Of a stretch of 64,000 nucleotides of DNA, positions 46,140-55,458 are shown piece after piece. The DNA is taken from assembly GCF_003324565.1 (NCBI RefSeq), contig NZ_QOLA01000002.1:372001-436000 (forward strand). The letters are read 5' to 3'. Source of the stretch: Streptomyces sp. SDr-06. GTDB taxonomy: Bacteria; Actinomycetota; Actinomycetes; Streptomycetales; Streptomycetaceae. Numbering within the stretch: the stretch's first letter is position 1; each line of letters starts with the position of its first letter. The position numbers were made by a program, and so were the translations under genes. Below the pieces are notes generated by a model that was given only the letters and a program-made list of their open reading frames with translations, was not told where the DNA came from and made no database searches.

Positions 46140-46190
46140 GACGCGGCCCGTACGCATGCCCCGACCTGCGGGGAAGGTACGGGCCGCGTC
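46140..46190. terminator. Terminator downstream of lipA
   Basis: Perfect 14-bp outer stem GACGCGGCCCGTAC (46140-46153) with GTACGGGCCGCGTC (46177-46190), with an inner CCCCG/CGGGG hairpin. It ends lipA transcription on the minus strand. The rest of the 275-nt gap (45986-46139) is AT-richer and may hold the promoter of the small gene at 45985, including a short CCAAT/ATTGG inverted repeat at 46058-46074. Confidence 0.75.
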
Positions 46191-46260
46191 GAATCGGCCA
46201 TTACCGATCAGTAGCCGCTTGTGAGCGGATTCACGCAGTCCCTGTCGTGCGCGACGGGGC

Positions 46261-47217
46261 TCAGGCGGTGGCGGCGGCGCTCCGCGCTTCCATCGCCTGC
46301 TGGTACAGCCGGCCCGCGCGGTAGGAGGAGCGCACCAGCGGACCCGACATCACACCGGAGAAGCCGATCTCGTCGGCCTCCTCCTTCAGCTCCACGAACT
46401 CCTGCGGCTTCACCCAGCGCTCGACGGGGTGGTGGCGCACGGAGGGGCGCAGGTACTGGGTGATCGTGATGAGTTCGCAACCGGCGTCGTGCAGGTGCTG
46501 CAGCGCCTCGCTGATCTCCTCGCGGGTCTCGCCCATGCCGAGGATCAGGTTCGACTTGGTGATCAGGCCGTAGTCGCGGGCCTTGGTGATCACGTCGAGG
46601 GAGCGCTCGTAGCGGAAGCCGGGGCGGATCCGCTTGAAGATCCGCGGCACGGTCTCGACGTTGTGCGCGAAGACCTCGGGGCGGGAGGAGAAGACCTCTT
46701 CCAGCTGCTCGGGGACCGCGTTGAAGTCGGGGGCCAGGAGCTCGACCTTGGTGCGGCCCTCGGCGCGCCCCGCGGTCTGCGCGTGGATCTGGCGCACGGT
46801 CTCCGCGTACAGCCAGGCGCCGCCGTCGGCCAGGTCGTCGCGCGCGACGCCGGTGATGGTGGCGTAGTTCAGGTCCATGGTGACGACCGACTCGCCGACG
46901 CGGCGGGGCTCGTCCCGGTCCAGCGCCTCGGGCTTGCCCGTGTCGATCTGGCAGAAGTCGCAGCGCCGGGTGCACTGGTCGCCGCCGATGAGGAAGGTCG
47001 CCTCGCGGTCCTCCCAGCACTCGAAGATGTTCGGGCAGCCGGCCTCCTGGCAGACCGTGTGCAGGCCCTCGCTCTTCACGAGCTTCTGCAGCTGGTTGTA
47101 CTCGGGACCCATCTTCGCCCGGGTCTTGATCCACTCGGGCTTGCGCTCGATGGGGGTCTGGCTGTTCCGGACCTCCAGGCGCAGCATCTTGCGTCCGTCG
47201 GGTGCGACTGCGGACAC
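46261..47217 (-). CDS. lipA: Lipoyl synthase
   Basis: 318 residues, radical SAM enzyme inserting two sulphurs into the octanoyl group on lipoyl domains. N-terminal auxiliary cluster [12 protein letters not shown], radical-SAM motif CTRRCDFC, and the C-terminal RSSY serine ligand region are all present. GTG 47217 with AGGGAGCC upstream. Directly downstream of lipB on the same strand, the usual pairing for lipoate biosynthesis. Confidence 0.97.
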   Translation of the reverse strand: MSAVAPDGRKMLRLEVRNSQTPIERKPEWIKTRAKMGPEYNQLQKLVKSEGLHTVCQEAGCPNIFECWEDREATFLIGGDQCTRRCDFCQIDTGKPEALDRDEPRRVGESVVTMDLNYATITGVARDDLADGGAWLYAETVRQIHAQTAGRAEGRTKVELLAPDFNAVPEQLEEVFSSRPEVFAHNVETVPRIFKRIRPGFRYERSLDVITKARDYGLITKSNLILGMGETREEISEALQHLHDAGCELITITQYLRPSVRHHPVERWVKPQEFVELKEEADEIGFSGVMSGPLVRSSYRAGRLYQQAMEARSAAATA

Positions 47218-47356
47218 GTCCGGCTCCCTGTGACTTCGATTCTTCGGCGAACCCTAGGGTACGCCCGTTGTTTGGACGGCTGGGGTGCGGCCCGTTGCCA
47301 TGGGGGCAACCTGCCGGGGTCCGGCGGCATTCCCCCGGCGCGGGTGCCGGGGCGGG

Positions 47357-48166
47357 TCAGGCCACCGCGGGGGCCTGGGGCCGCTCGATCTCGCGCGGAG
47401 CCAGGTCGGCGTTCTCCAGGACGTCCCTGAGGTGGCGCTCCACCACGGGCAGCACCTCCTCGATCGTGACCTCGCGCCCCAGCTCGTACGAGAGCGAGGT
47501 CACACCCGCGTCGCGGATCCCGCACGGCACGATCCGGTCGAACCAGGTGTTGTCCGGGTTCACGTTGAACGAGAAGCCGTGCATCGTGACGCCCTTGGCC
47601 ACCCGGATGCCGATCGCCGCCAGCTTGCGGTCCTCGCGGCGCTGGCCCGCGTTGGAGGGCGCGTACTCGGGGCCGTTGAGGCGGGCGTCGAACTCGTCGT
47701 CGGTCAGGCGCGGGTCGAGGTCGAGGGACAGGCCGCCGAGCCTGGGGCGCCGCTCCACCGGGTCACCGAGGACCCACACGCCGCTGCGGCCCTCGACCCG
47801 GGTGGTCGCCAGGCCGAAGTCGGCGGCGGTGCGGATGAGGGCCTCTTCGAGGCGGCGTACGTGCGCGACGACGTCGACGGGGCGGGGCAGCTTCTGGATC
47901 GGGTAGCCGACGAGCTGGCCGGGGCCGTGCCAGGTGATCTTGCCGCCGCGGTCGACGTCGATCACCGGGGTGCCGTCCAGGGGGCGCTCGCTGTCCTCGG
48001 TGCGCCGCCCCGCGGTGTAGACCGGCGGGTGCTCGAGGAGCAGGCAGGTGTCCGGAACCTCGTCGGCGAACCGGGCCGCGTGCACCCGGCGCTGCTCGTC
48101 CCAGGCCTCCTGGTACTCGACCGCGTCCGCGCCGAACCCCAGCCGGACAAATCGCAGCTCGTTCAC
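47357..48166 (-). CDS. lipB: Octanoyltransferase
   Basis: 269 residues; transfers octanoate from acyl carrier protein to lipoyl domains. Active-site segments [25 protein letters not shown] (catalytic Lys) and [13 protein letters not shown] (catalytic Cys) are visible. GTG 48166 with GGGGAGC upstream. Works with LipA to supply the cofactor for pyruvate and 2-oxoglutarate dehydrogenases; aceE is at the end of this window. Confidence 0.96.
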   Translation of the reverse strand: MNELRFVRLGFGADAVEYQEAWDEQRRVHAARFADEVPDTCLLLEHPPVYTAGRRTEDSERPLDGTPVIDVDRGGKITWHGPGQLVGYPIQKLPRPVDVVAHVRRLEEALIRTAADFGLATTRVEGRSGVWVLGDPVERRPRLGGLSLDLDPRLTDDEFDARLNGPEYAPSNAGQRREDRKLAAIGIRVAKGVTMHGFSFNVNPDNTWFDRIVPCGIRDAGVTSLSYELGREVTIEEVLPVVERHLRDVLENADLAPREIERPQAPAVA

Positions 48167-48392
48167 GCCAGCTCCCCTGTCGAACTTCTCGGATGCATGC
48201 AGCCCTCCCTCACTGTACGACCGTGTTCGAGGGCCGCCGCACGCCCCCCAGACCCGGGCAGAAACGGCACCTCACCACACGATCGGATGAATGCGGGGCG
48301 AAGGTGGCGGCACCGGCCGTATTGACCGCTAAATTCTCGCCGTTCCATGAGGGCTGCAAGGTTGGCCCGGAAGGCAGGAGAACGCAGAGCTG

Positions 48393-49841
48393 ATGACGGA
48401 ACGACCCTCGCAGCGCACCCCCAACCGCCAGCTCGCCGCACTCATCGCAGAAGCCGGGTTCTCCAATGCCGGGCTGGCCCGCCGCGTTGACCAGCTCGGC
48501 CTTGAGCACGGCCTGGATCTGCGCTACGACAAGACCTCGGTGACGCGGTGGCTGCGCGGCCAGCAACCGCGCGGCACCACGCCCGCGCTGATCGCCGAGG
48601 TGTTCACCCGGAGGCTGGGCCGCAGACTCTCCGCACAGGACCTCGGGCTCGACGCCTGTGCGCCGGTGTACGCGGGTCTGGAGTTCGCGGCGACCCCGGA
48701 GGAGGCCGTCGACATCGTCAGCGGCCTCTGGCGCAAGGACTCGGGCAGCCACGCCGAACTCCGCAAGATCGCGTTCACCCCGGCGGGCCTGGTGGTCCCC
48801 AGCCGGGACTGGCTGATCGGGCGGGCCGACGACCGGGTGGGGCGCGGTGAGCCGAACCCCCAGGCGAACGTGACCCGCATCCCGGTCCAGGGCCGCCCCT
48901 CCGTACCCCGCCAGCGCACCACCGACCGCGGCCCCGGGCAGCGCGTGACCAGCGGGGACATCGCGGCGCTCCGCTCGGTCGGCGAACTGTTCCGCACGCT
49001 CGACCACGCCTACGGCGGCGGGCACGCGCGCCAGGCACTGGTGCGCTATCTGGAGCACGAGGCCGAACCCATGCTGCGCGGCACCTACGGCGAGAACGTG
49101 GGGCGCCGGCTGTTCGCGGCGGCGGCCGACCTGACCAGGCTGGCCGGCTGGACCTCGTACGACATCGCGGCGCACGGGCTCGCCCAGCGCTACTTCGTGC
49201 AGGCGCTCCGGCTCTCACAGGCCGCGGGGGACCGGGCGTACGGCTCGTACGTGCTGGTCACGATGAGCCGCCAGGCGGTCTATCTGGGCCACGGCCGCGA
49301 GGCGGTCCAGCTCGCCCGGGTCGCCCAGCAGGGCGTGGGCTCCGCGGCGCCGCCCGTCGTGCAGTCGCTGCTCAACGCGGTGGAGGCGCGCGGGCACGGG
49401 GTGCTCGGCGAGGTACGGGCGTGCACCGCCTCGCTGGTCCGGGCCGAACGGGCGCTGGAGAGCGCCCGGCCCGGTGACGACGTGCCGCACTGGGCGCGGT
49501 TCTTCGACGAGGCGCAGCTCGCCGACGAGTTCGGCCACTGCCACCGCGACCTCCAGCAGTACCGCGCCTGCGCGCAGCACGCGGAGCGCTCCCTGCAACT
49601 GCGCGCCCCGGGCTACGCCCGCTCGCGGCTGTTCTGCCGGGTCGTGCTGGCCACGGCCCGGCTCGGCCTCGGCGAGCTCGACCAGGCCTGCGCGCTGGGC
49701 GCGGAGGCGGCCCAGCAGGCCAGCGAGATGAGGTCGGCGCGCGCGGTCGAGTACGTACGCGACTTCGAGCGCCGTCTGGAGCCGTACCGGGACGCGGCCG
49801 CGGTGCGCACCTACCGGGACCGGGTGGCCGCGTTGGGGTGA
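48393..49841 (+). CDS. XRE-like HTH plus TPR-type regulator
   Basis: 482 residues. N-terminal helix-turn-helix of XRE type (NAGLARRVDQLGLEHGLDLR followed by SVTRWLRGQQ), a linker, then a long helical TPR-like region. Resembles Streptomyces regulators of development and antibiotic production such as NsdA in layout, from memory. ATG 48393; ribosome site is modest (GGAG about 12 nt upstream). Divergent from lipB and convergent with the FAD oxidoreductase. Targets unknown. Confidence 0.82.
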   Translation: MTERPSQRTPNRQLAALIAEAGFSNAGLARRVDQLGLEHGLDLRYDKTSVTRWLRGQQPRGTTPALIAEVFTRRLGRRLSAQDLGLDACAPVYAGLEFAATPEEAVDIVSGLWRKDSGSHAELRKIAFTPAGLVVPSRDWLIGRADDRVGRGEPNPQANVTRIPVQGRPSVPRQRTTDRGPGQRVTSGDIAALRSVGELFRTLDHAYGGGHARQALVRYLEHEAEPMLRGTYGENVGRRLFAAAADLTRLAGWTSYDIAAHGLAQRYFVQALRLSQAAGDRAYGSYVLVTMSRQAVYLGHGREAVQLARVAQQGVGSAAPPVVQSLLNAVEARGHGVLGEVRACTASLVRAERALESARPGDDVPHWARFFDEAQLADEFGHCHRDLQQYRACAQHAERSLQLRAPGYARSRLFCRVVLATARLGLGELDQACALGAEAAQQASEMRSARAVEYVRDFERRLEPYRDAAAVRTYRDRVAALG

Positions 49842-49844
49842 GCC

Positions 49845-49869
49845 CGTGGCCGGGCGGCATCCGGCCACG
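49845..49869. terminator. Hairpin between the XRE/TPR gene and FAD oxidoreductase
   Basis: Perfect 9-bp stem CGTGGCCGG / CCGGCCACG with a 7-nt loop, immediately after the stop at 49841, between convergent genes. Confidence 0.7.
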
Positions 49870-49892
49870 GACTCCGAAGGGCGGCCCCGCCG

Positions 49893-51209
49893 TCAGGCCG
49901 CCTTGCGGATCACCTCCGCCGGCGCCTGCCAGGACGGGACGCCCAGGTCGGTGAGGATCGCCTGGGCGGCGCGACGGCCCGAGTACAGGGCGCCCTGGAC
50001 GGTGCTGGTGTCGCGGTGGTCGCCGCAGACGTACAGACCGGCGAGCAGCCGGACCGGGCGGCGCAGATCGTGCGGGGCGGGCATCGAGGGCACGGCCTGC
50101 GGGGTGTGGTGCACGGCCAGCGGCTCCCAGTCGGCCGTGGACGTGGCGTACAGGCGCGCCAGTTGGCGGCGTACCGCGCGCTCCAGGTCGGCGGGCGGGG
50201 TGCCGAGCACGGTCGAGGTGATCAGCGCCCGGCCGTGCGGCGCGCGGCTCGGGTCGACCTCGCTCATCACCGAGCTGTACGCCACCGGCCCGCTGCGGTC
50301 CGCGTCCAGGAGCAGCGCGGGGTCGGCGAGCGGGGTGTGCGGCGCCGTGTGGTGCAGCACGGTGAGCGGGTGGAAGGCGGGGACCCTGAGGCCGGGCAGG
50401 AGCTCGGCGGCGGCGGGCGCGTCGGTGGCCAGGAGCACGGAGCGGCAGCCGAGTACGCCGTGGTCGGACGTGGTGACCGAGGTGGTGGCCACCGAGGTCA
50501 CCTTCACGTCGGTACGCACCGTGCCGGGCGGCAGCGCCCGGGCGAGCAACTCCGGCAGGGTGGCCGCGCCGCCCGCCGGGACGCACAGCCGACCGCGCGC
50601 GAAGCCCCTCAGCGCGAGGTCGGCGCAGCGGCTCGACGTGGTCAGGTCCGGGTCGCAGAGCAGGGCGGACAGCAGCGGGCGCACGAAGCCGTCCAGCGTG
50701 CGGGCGGGCAGGCCCCGGCCCGACAGGGCCTGGCCGATGGGGAGTTCGGGCCGGGCGACGATCCGCTCGACGGGGGTCGCGGCCAGCCTGGCGAGCGCTT
50801 TGCCGAGCCGGGCCTGATCGAGTGCGCCGCCGAGCGGGGTGACCGTGCCGCGAGGGGCGCTCGCGCGGGCGCGTGCGGCGGCCAGTGCGCCCCTTGCGCT
50901 CCCTGTCGCGCCCGCGCGGTAGTGCCGGCCCTCGCTGTGCACGAGGACGCCGGGCGAGAACGGGCGCAGCGGCAGGTCCTCCAGGCCCGGGGTGCGGGTC
51001 AGTTCGGGGTACGAGGTCGAAAGGAGTTGCCCGATCCGGTCGAGCCGGAACCCGTCGACCGTGGCGGTCGACATGCGGCCGCCCACGGAAGGGGCCGCCT
51101 CCAGGACGCTGACCGTGACTCCCGCGCCGGTCAGCTGATGAGCCGCTGACAGGCCCGCGAGCCCGGCCCCCACGATGAGTACGTCCGCATGGTGTGCGGT
51201 GCTGAGCAC
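49893..51209 (-). CDS. FAD-dependent amine-oxidase-like oxidoreductase
   Basis: 438 residues from GTG 51209 (VLSTAHHADVLIVGAGLAGL), GGGGAGGG upstream. N-terminal dinucleotide-binding GAGLAGLSAAHQL and the GG-doublet VGGRMST; C-terminal FAD region YVCGDHRDTSTVQGALYSGR. Family of protoporphyrinogen oxidase/phytoene desaturase/amine oxidase-like flavoproteins; substrate unknown. The frame upstream to 51407 extends into repeats and is not coding. Confidence 0.88.
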   Translation of the reverse strand: MLSTAHHADVLIVGAGLAGLSAAHQLTGAGVTVSVLEAAPSVGGRMSTATVDGFRLDRIGQLLSTSYPELTRTPGLEDLPLRPFSPGVLVHSEGRHYRAGATGSARGALAAARARASAPRGTVTPLGGALDQARLGKALARLAATPVERIVARPELPIGQALSGRGLPARTLDGFVRPLLSALLCDPDLTTSSRCADLALRGFARGRLCVPAGGAATLPELLARALPPGTVRTDVKVTSVATTSVTTSDHGVLGCRSVLLATDAPAAAELLPGLRVPAFHPLTVLHHTAPHTPLADPALLLDADRSGPVAYSSVMSEVDPSRAPHGRALITSTVLGTPPADLERAVRRQLARLYATSTADWEPLAVHHTPQAVPSMPAPHDLRRPVRLLAGLYVCGDHRDTSTVQGALYSGRRAAQAILTDLGVPSWQAPAEVIRKAA

Positions 51210-51329
51210 GTGGCCCTCCCCGAGGTAGGCGCGGTAGGTGGAGGCCTCATGCCCCCAACTGGCCCACGGAATGCCGGAGTTCGTGGAGAGAGTAGATACC
51301 GTTCGCCGTCCCGGCTCCGCCGCGCGTGG

Positions 51330-51748
51330 GGGTGGGCGTTGAGGCATACCGGGCGCACGGCGCCCCTCCGGGGGGCTTCCCCCTTGCCGGGGTGCCCCCG
51401 GCCCCACCCCCCTGGGGCTCCGCCCCCGCCCCCGGCCGTGCCCCTACGGGCCCCCGCGCCCCGCCTTTCGTCCGTCCACCGTGGGTGGCTGGTCGCGCAG
51501 TTCCCCGCGCCCCCAGGGGTTGTGCTTGTGGGGCTTGATGGGTTCGCCCATTTCTTGTGCCCCCAACCCCGTTTCGTCCGTCCACCGTGGGTGGTTTGTC
51601 GCGCAGTTCCCCGCGCCCCTAACGGCACCGTGCTGGCCAGCACAGGCATACCCAGCCTGTCCGGCGTTTGAGGACGAGCGCCGTTCAGGCGCGAACGGGG
51701 GTGCGGGGGCAGAGCCCCCGTCGGGGTTCGAGGGGCGAAGCCCCTCAG
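51330..51748. repeat. GC-rich intergenic repeat island, part 1
   Basis: Gene-free stretch made of C/G-run hairpins and dispersed repeats. Two 48-bp direct copies, 51466-51513 and 51572-51619, differ at two positions; their last 23 bp (GGTCGCGCAGTTCCCCGCGC plus CCC) recur at 60455-60477. The segment 51658-51701 matches the repeat at the PAP2 3' end. I recall these as abundant intergenic Streptomyces repeats without known function. Confidence 0.85.
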
Positions 51749-51920
51749 GGGGTCTGGGGCGCAGCCCCAGGGGCGGAACCAACTAACCCGTTGCACGGGC
51801 GGGCGGGTGGGCAAACCCCCGGGGTCTGGGGCGGAGCCCCAGGGGCGGAACCATCCAACCCCTTGCACGGGCGGGTGGGTGGGCACCCCCCCGGGGTCGG
51901 GGGCACAGCCCCCGGTCAGG
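51749..51920. repeat. 72-bp tandem repeat, about 2.4 copies, reaching the SDR stop codon
   Basis: Copy 1 51749-51820, copy 2 51821-51892 (7 differences in 72), and a partial third from 51893. Each copy begins GGGGTCTGGGGC, can fold through GGGGC/GCCCC arms, and contains TTGCACGGGCGGG. The partial third copy overlaps the TGA (51918-51916) of the SDR-like gene. Confidence 0.85.
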
Positions 51921-52803
51921 TTGCGGCGCCGATCGCCCCCTCCACCGTGGGGAACGCGAACCTGAACCCCGCCGACAGCAACCGCGCCGGCAGAACGCGC
52001 GTACTGGCGAGCGCATCCCCCGCCGCCTCCCCGACGGCCAACCGCATCGCCGCCGCCGGGACGGGCAGGAGGGCCGGGCGGTGCAGGGCCCGGGACATCG
52101 CCTCCGTCACCTCCCGGTTCGTCACCGGCTGGGGCGCGGTCAGGTTCACCGGCCCGGACACCCCCTCCGTGTCCACCAGGAACCGCAGCGCCGCGACCTC
52201 GTCGTGCAGGGCGATGAACGACCAGTACTGGCGGCCGCTGCCAAGCCGGCCGCCCAGCCCCGCCCGGAACAGCGGGAACAGCTTGGCCCACGCGCCGCCC
52301 TCGCGGGCCACCACCAGACCCGTACGCGCGAACACCGTGCGGATGCCCGCCTCCTCGGCCGGAGCCGCCGCCTCCTCCCACTCCACGCACACCGACGCGA
52401 GGAAGCCGTCGCCCGGCGGCGCCGACTCGTCCACCGGGCGGCCGCCGGTGTCGCCGTAGTAGCCGATCGCCGAGCCGCTCACCAGCACCCTCGGCGGGGT
52501 GTCGAGCAAGGCCAGCGCCTCGGCGAGGGCCGCCGTGCCGAGCACCCTGCTGTCCCGGATCTCCTTCTTGTACGCCGCCGTCCAGCGGTGGGCGGCCACC
52601 CCCGCCCCGGCCAGGTGCACCACCGCCTCACAGCCGGCGAGGCCCGCCGCGTCCACGTACTGGCGCGCCGGATCCCACTCGACCTCGTCGGGGGCCTGGG
52701 CCCCGCGCCGTATGAGACGCAGCACCTCGTGCCCGTCCGCCCGCAGCGAGCGCGTCAGCGCCGCACCGATCAGTCCCGTCGAACCCGTCACCGCGATCTT
52801 CAT
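51916..52803 (-). CDS. TIGR01777-type SDR (nucleoside-diphosphate-sugar epimerase-like)
   Basis: 295 residues from ATG 52803 (MKIAVTGSTGLIGAALTRSL) with AAGGA upstream. Rossmann GxxGxxG motif near the N-terminus, GSAIGYYGD active-site region, and C-terminal LPVPAAAMRLAVGEA. The family is widespread (YfcH-like, TIGR01777); precise reaction unknown, with cell-division association reported for some members. Its 3' end runs into the tandem repeat. Confidence 0.9.
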   Translation of the reverse strand: MKIAVTGSTGLIGAALTRSLRADGHEVLRLIRRGAQAPDEVEWDPARQYVDAAGLAGCEAVVHLAGAGVAAHRWTAAYKKEIRDSRVLGTAALAEALALLDTPPRVLVSGSAIGYYGDTGGRPVDESAPPGDGFLASVCVEWEEAAAPAEEAGIRTVFARTGLVVAREGGAWAKLFPLFRAGLGGRLGSGRQYWSFIALHDEVAALRFLVDTEGVSGPVNLTAPQPVTNREVTEAMSRALHRPALLPVPAAAMRLAVGEAAGDALASTRVLPARLLSAGFRFAFPTVEGAIGAAT

Positions 52804-52848
52804 GGAGCCCATCCTTGCGCTCTCGGGCCCACATGGCACAGTGGCCGC

Positions 52849-53376
52849 ATGCCCGAGTCGTACACCCAGCCCGGTACTTCTCCTCCGGTCCTCATACGCG
52901 CCGCCCGGCGCTCCGACGGTGAGCCGCTGGGCGCGCTCACCCGGGCCGCCTGGTCCCCGCTGCACTCGGTGCAGCCGCGCCCGACACCCCCGTACGCGCC
53001 CTTCTTCGACGAGCGGCACGAGCCCGCGCACTATCTCGTGGCCGAGGCGGAGGGCCAGGTCGTGGGGTTCGTCCGGCTGGTTCCAGCCACCCCGCTCGCG
53101 TGCAATCGGCACGTCCGCCAGATCCAGGGCCTCGAAGTCAGCGAGGCCGCGCGCGGCCGGGGCGTCGCGCGGGCCCTGCTGCGCGGCGCCTACGAGGCCG
53201 CCCGCCGCCAGGGCGCCACCCGCATCACACTGCGCGTCCTCGGCCACAACACCCCGGCCCGCGCGCTGTACGAGGCGGAGGGCTTCGCCGTCGAGGGCGT
53301 ACTGCCGGGCGAGTTCCTCCTGGATGGCGCGTACGTGGACGACGTCCTGATGGGGCGCTCCCTGCTCGCCGGCTGA
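52849..53376 (+). CDS. GNAT-family N-acetyltransferase
   Basis: 175 residues from ATG 52849. GNAT core: acetyl-CoA-binding EAARGRGVARALLRGAYEAA and the later GHNTPARALYEAEGF motif. Divergent from the SDR gene and followed by the amidohydrolase gene 37 nt later, perhaps cotranscribed. Substrate unknown. Confidence 0.88.
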   Translation: MPESYTQPGTSPPVLIRAARRSDGEPLGALTRAAWSPLHSVQPRPTPPYAPFFDERHEPAHYLVAEAEGQVVGFVRLVPATPLACNRHVRQIQGLEVSEAARGRGVARALLRGAYEAARRQGATRITLRVLGHNTPARALYEAEGFAVEGVLPGEFLLDGAYVDDVLMGRSLLAG

Positions 53377-53413
53377 CGACCGAGACCAGACCTCCGAAAG
53401 CAGGGCAGCCACC

Positions 53414-54679
53414 GTGTCCCACTCCACCCCCGCCGCCAAGGCCACCGCCGACGCCGCGGCCCTCGTCCTGCGCGGGCTCGACGCGATCCGCGAGGATCTC
53501 GCCGGGATCTACCGCGATCTGCACGCGCACCCCGAGCTGTCCTTCGCCGAGCACCGCACCGCGGCCGAAGTCGCCCGCAGGGCAAGGGAGTTCGGGTGCG
53601 AGGTGACCGAGGGCGTCGGGCGCACCGGGGTCGTCGCCGTGCTCGCGAACGGGCCCGGGCCCACCGTGCTGCTGCGGGCCGACTTCGACGCGCTGCCGGT
53701 GACCGAGCGGACCGGTCTCGACTACGCCTCCACCGCCGAGGGGGTGATGCACGCCTGCGGGCACGACATGCACGTCACCTGCCTGCTCGGCACGCTCCGG
53801 CTGCTCGCCGACGCCCGCTCGCTGTGGAGCGGCACCGTCCTCGGCGTCTTCCAGCCGGCCGAGGAGATCGGGCAGGGCGCGCGGGCCATGCTCGACGACG
53901 GGCTCTACGAGCGGTTCGGCACCCCGGACGTCGTGCTCGGCCAGCACGTGGCGCCGTTCCCGGCCGGGATGATCGGGGCGCACGCGGGCCCCGCCTTCGC
54001 GGCCACCGACGCGCTCAAGGTCGTCATGTACGGCAAGGGGGCGCACGGTTCGCGGCCCGAGACGTCCGTCGACCCGGTGGTGATGGCCGCCTCCACCGTG
54101 CTAAGGCTCCAGACGATCGTCTCGCGCGAGATCCCGGGCGGTGAGACGGCCGTGGTGACCGTCGGCGCCCTGAACGCCGGGACCAAGGACAACATCATCC
54201 CGGACGAGGCCGAGCTGAAGATCAACATCCGGACGTACAAGGAGAACGTACGGACCCGGGTCCTGGCCGCCGTCGAGCGGATCGTGCGGGGGGAGGCGGC
54301 CGTCGCCGGGGCCACGCGCGAGCCGGACATCACCGAGATCGACTCCTTCCCGGTGCTCGTCAACGACGCCGACGCGACGGCCCGGACGATGGCCGCGGTC
54401 GGCGCGGTCATCGGCGACGGCCAGGTGCTCGACCCGGGCCCGGTGACCGGCAGCGAGGACGTCGGCCTGTTCGGCACCGAGGCCCAGATCCCGGTCTGCT
54501 ACTGGCTGTTCGGGGGAGTGGACGCCGAGGCGTTCGGCGCCGCGTTCGCGGCCGGCACCCTCGACCAGGACGTCCCCTCCAACCACTCGCCCTTCTTCGC
54601 CCCGCTGGTCGAGCCCACGCTCACCACCGGGGTGACCGCTCTGACGACCGCGGCCCTCGCCTGGCTCGACCCGCGCTAG
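53414..54679 (+). CDS. M20-family amidohydrolase/peptidase
   Basis: 421 residues from GTG 53414. Zinc-dependent M20 amidohydrolase: LRADFDALPV, MHACGHDMHV (metal His/Asp), FQPAEEIGQGA (catalytic Glu), and C-terminal dimerisation/metal His (SNHSPFF). Such enzymes hydrolyse N-acyl amino acids or peptides. Second gene after the GNAT; perhaps acetylation and deacylation of the same class of compounds, but this is speculative. Confidence 0.92.
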   Translation: MSHSTPAAKATADAAALVLRGLDAIREDLAGIYRDLHAHPELSFAEHRTAAEVARRAREFGCEVTEGVGRTGVVAVLANGPGPTVLLRADFDALPVTERTGLDYASTAEGVMHACGHDMHVTCLLGTLRLLADARSLWSGTVLGVFQPAEEIGQGARAMLDDGLYERFGTPDVVLGQHVAPFPAGMIGAHAGPAFAATDALKVVMYGKGAHGSRPETSVDPVVMAASTVLRLQTIVSREIPGGETAVVTVGALNAGTKDNIIPDEAELKINIRTYKENVRTRVLAAVERIVRGEAAVAGATREPDITEIDSFPVLVNDADATARTMAAVGAVIGDGQVLDPGPVTGSEDVGLFGTEAQIPVCYWLFGGVDAEAFGAAFAAGTLDQDVPSNHSPFFAPLVEPTLTTGVTALTTAALAWLDPR

Positions 54680-54688
54680 CGGTCCGGC

Positions 54689-55339
54689 TCAGCGGCCCAA
54701 CAGGCGCATGGCGCCGGTGAGTTCGCGCAGGCAGCGCACCGCGAGATCGGCGGGGGAGCCCGGGCCGGAGGCCGGCGCGTCGGTGGCCGCCCACGCTTCG
54801 AGCGCGACCCGGATCGCGTCGGTGGCCGCGGCCGCCGCGAGCCGCAGCTCCAGGGTGTCGGCCCCCGGCCCGGCCAGCCGGGCGAGGACGGGCAGCAGGC
54901 GCTCCTCGGAGTCCTGGTTCACCCGGTACCAGACCGCGCGCAGGGCCGCGTCGTGCTCGGCCGCGCGCAGCAGTCCCCGGGTCCACCTCAGCTGCTCGGC
55001 GCCGTGCGCGTCGGGCGCGGCGAGGGCCTCGCGCACGGCGGCCTCCAGCGTCTTCCCCAGCGGGCCCGGCTCGGCGGCTTCGAGCAGCGCCCGCCAGCGC
55101 TCGGCGCCGCCCGAGAGCAGCGGGCCGACCGCGTCCTGCTTGGAGCGGAAGTAGCGGTAGAAGGTGCGCAGCGCGACCCCGGCGTGCCGGGCGATGGCCT
55201 CGGCGGTGGTGCCGTCGGGCCCGTGCTCGGCGAAGAGCGCGGCGGCGGCGCGGGCGATGTCGAGCTGGGTCGCGGCCTTGCGGCGCTCGGTCAGGGAGGC
55301 CTTGGCCGGGGGAGCGGCCTGGGGATCGGGCTGGGTCAC
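54689..55339 (-). CDS. TetR-family regulator
   Basis: 216 residues from GTG 55339. HTH TTAEAIARHAGVALRTFYRY. Divergent from the SDR gene at 55459 with a palindrome between them (55387-55403), so it most likely represses that SDR and itself. Confidence 0.88.
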   Translation of the reverse strand: MTQPDPQAAPPAKASLTERRKAATQLDIARAAAALFAEHGPDGTTAEAIARHAGVALRTFYRYFRSKQDAVGPLLSGGAERWRALLEAAEPGPLGKTLEAAVREALAAPDAHGAEQLRWTRGLLRAAEHDAALRAVWYRVNQDSEERLLPVLARLAGPGADTLELRLAAAAATDAIRVALEAWAATDAPASGPGSPADLAVRCLRELTGAMRLLGR

Positions 55340-55386
55340 CGCGCAAGCCTACGCCCGCGGTCTCCGTACCGGCATGGAATGACGTC

Positions 55387-55403
55387 GTGGCAAAACGTGC
55401 CAC
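55387..55403. promoter_or_regulatory. TetR-type palindrome between TetR and SDR genes
   Basis: Perfect inverted repeat GTGGCA-AAACG-TGCCAC in the 119-nt divergent intergenic region, the size and position expected for a TetR operator. Binding inferred. Confidence 0.65.
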
Positions 55404-55458
55404 TTGGGCGTACGGTGGTGGCATCCACGATCCCCGCACGCGAGAAAGCTGGACCGCG

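Noticed and set aside
51466..51619. CRISPR array in the repeat island
   Set aside because: Only two 48-bp near-identical copies with one 58-nt gap, no further spacers and no cas genes; fits a dispersed intergenic repeat.
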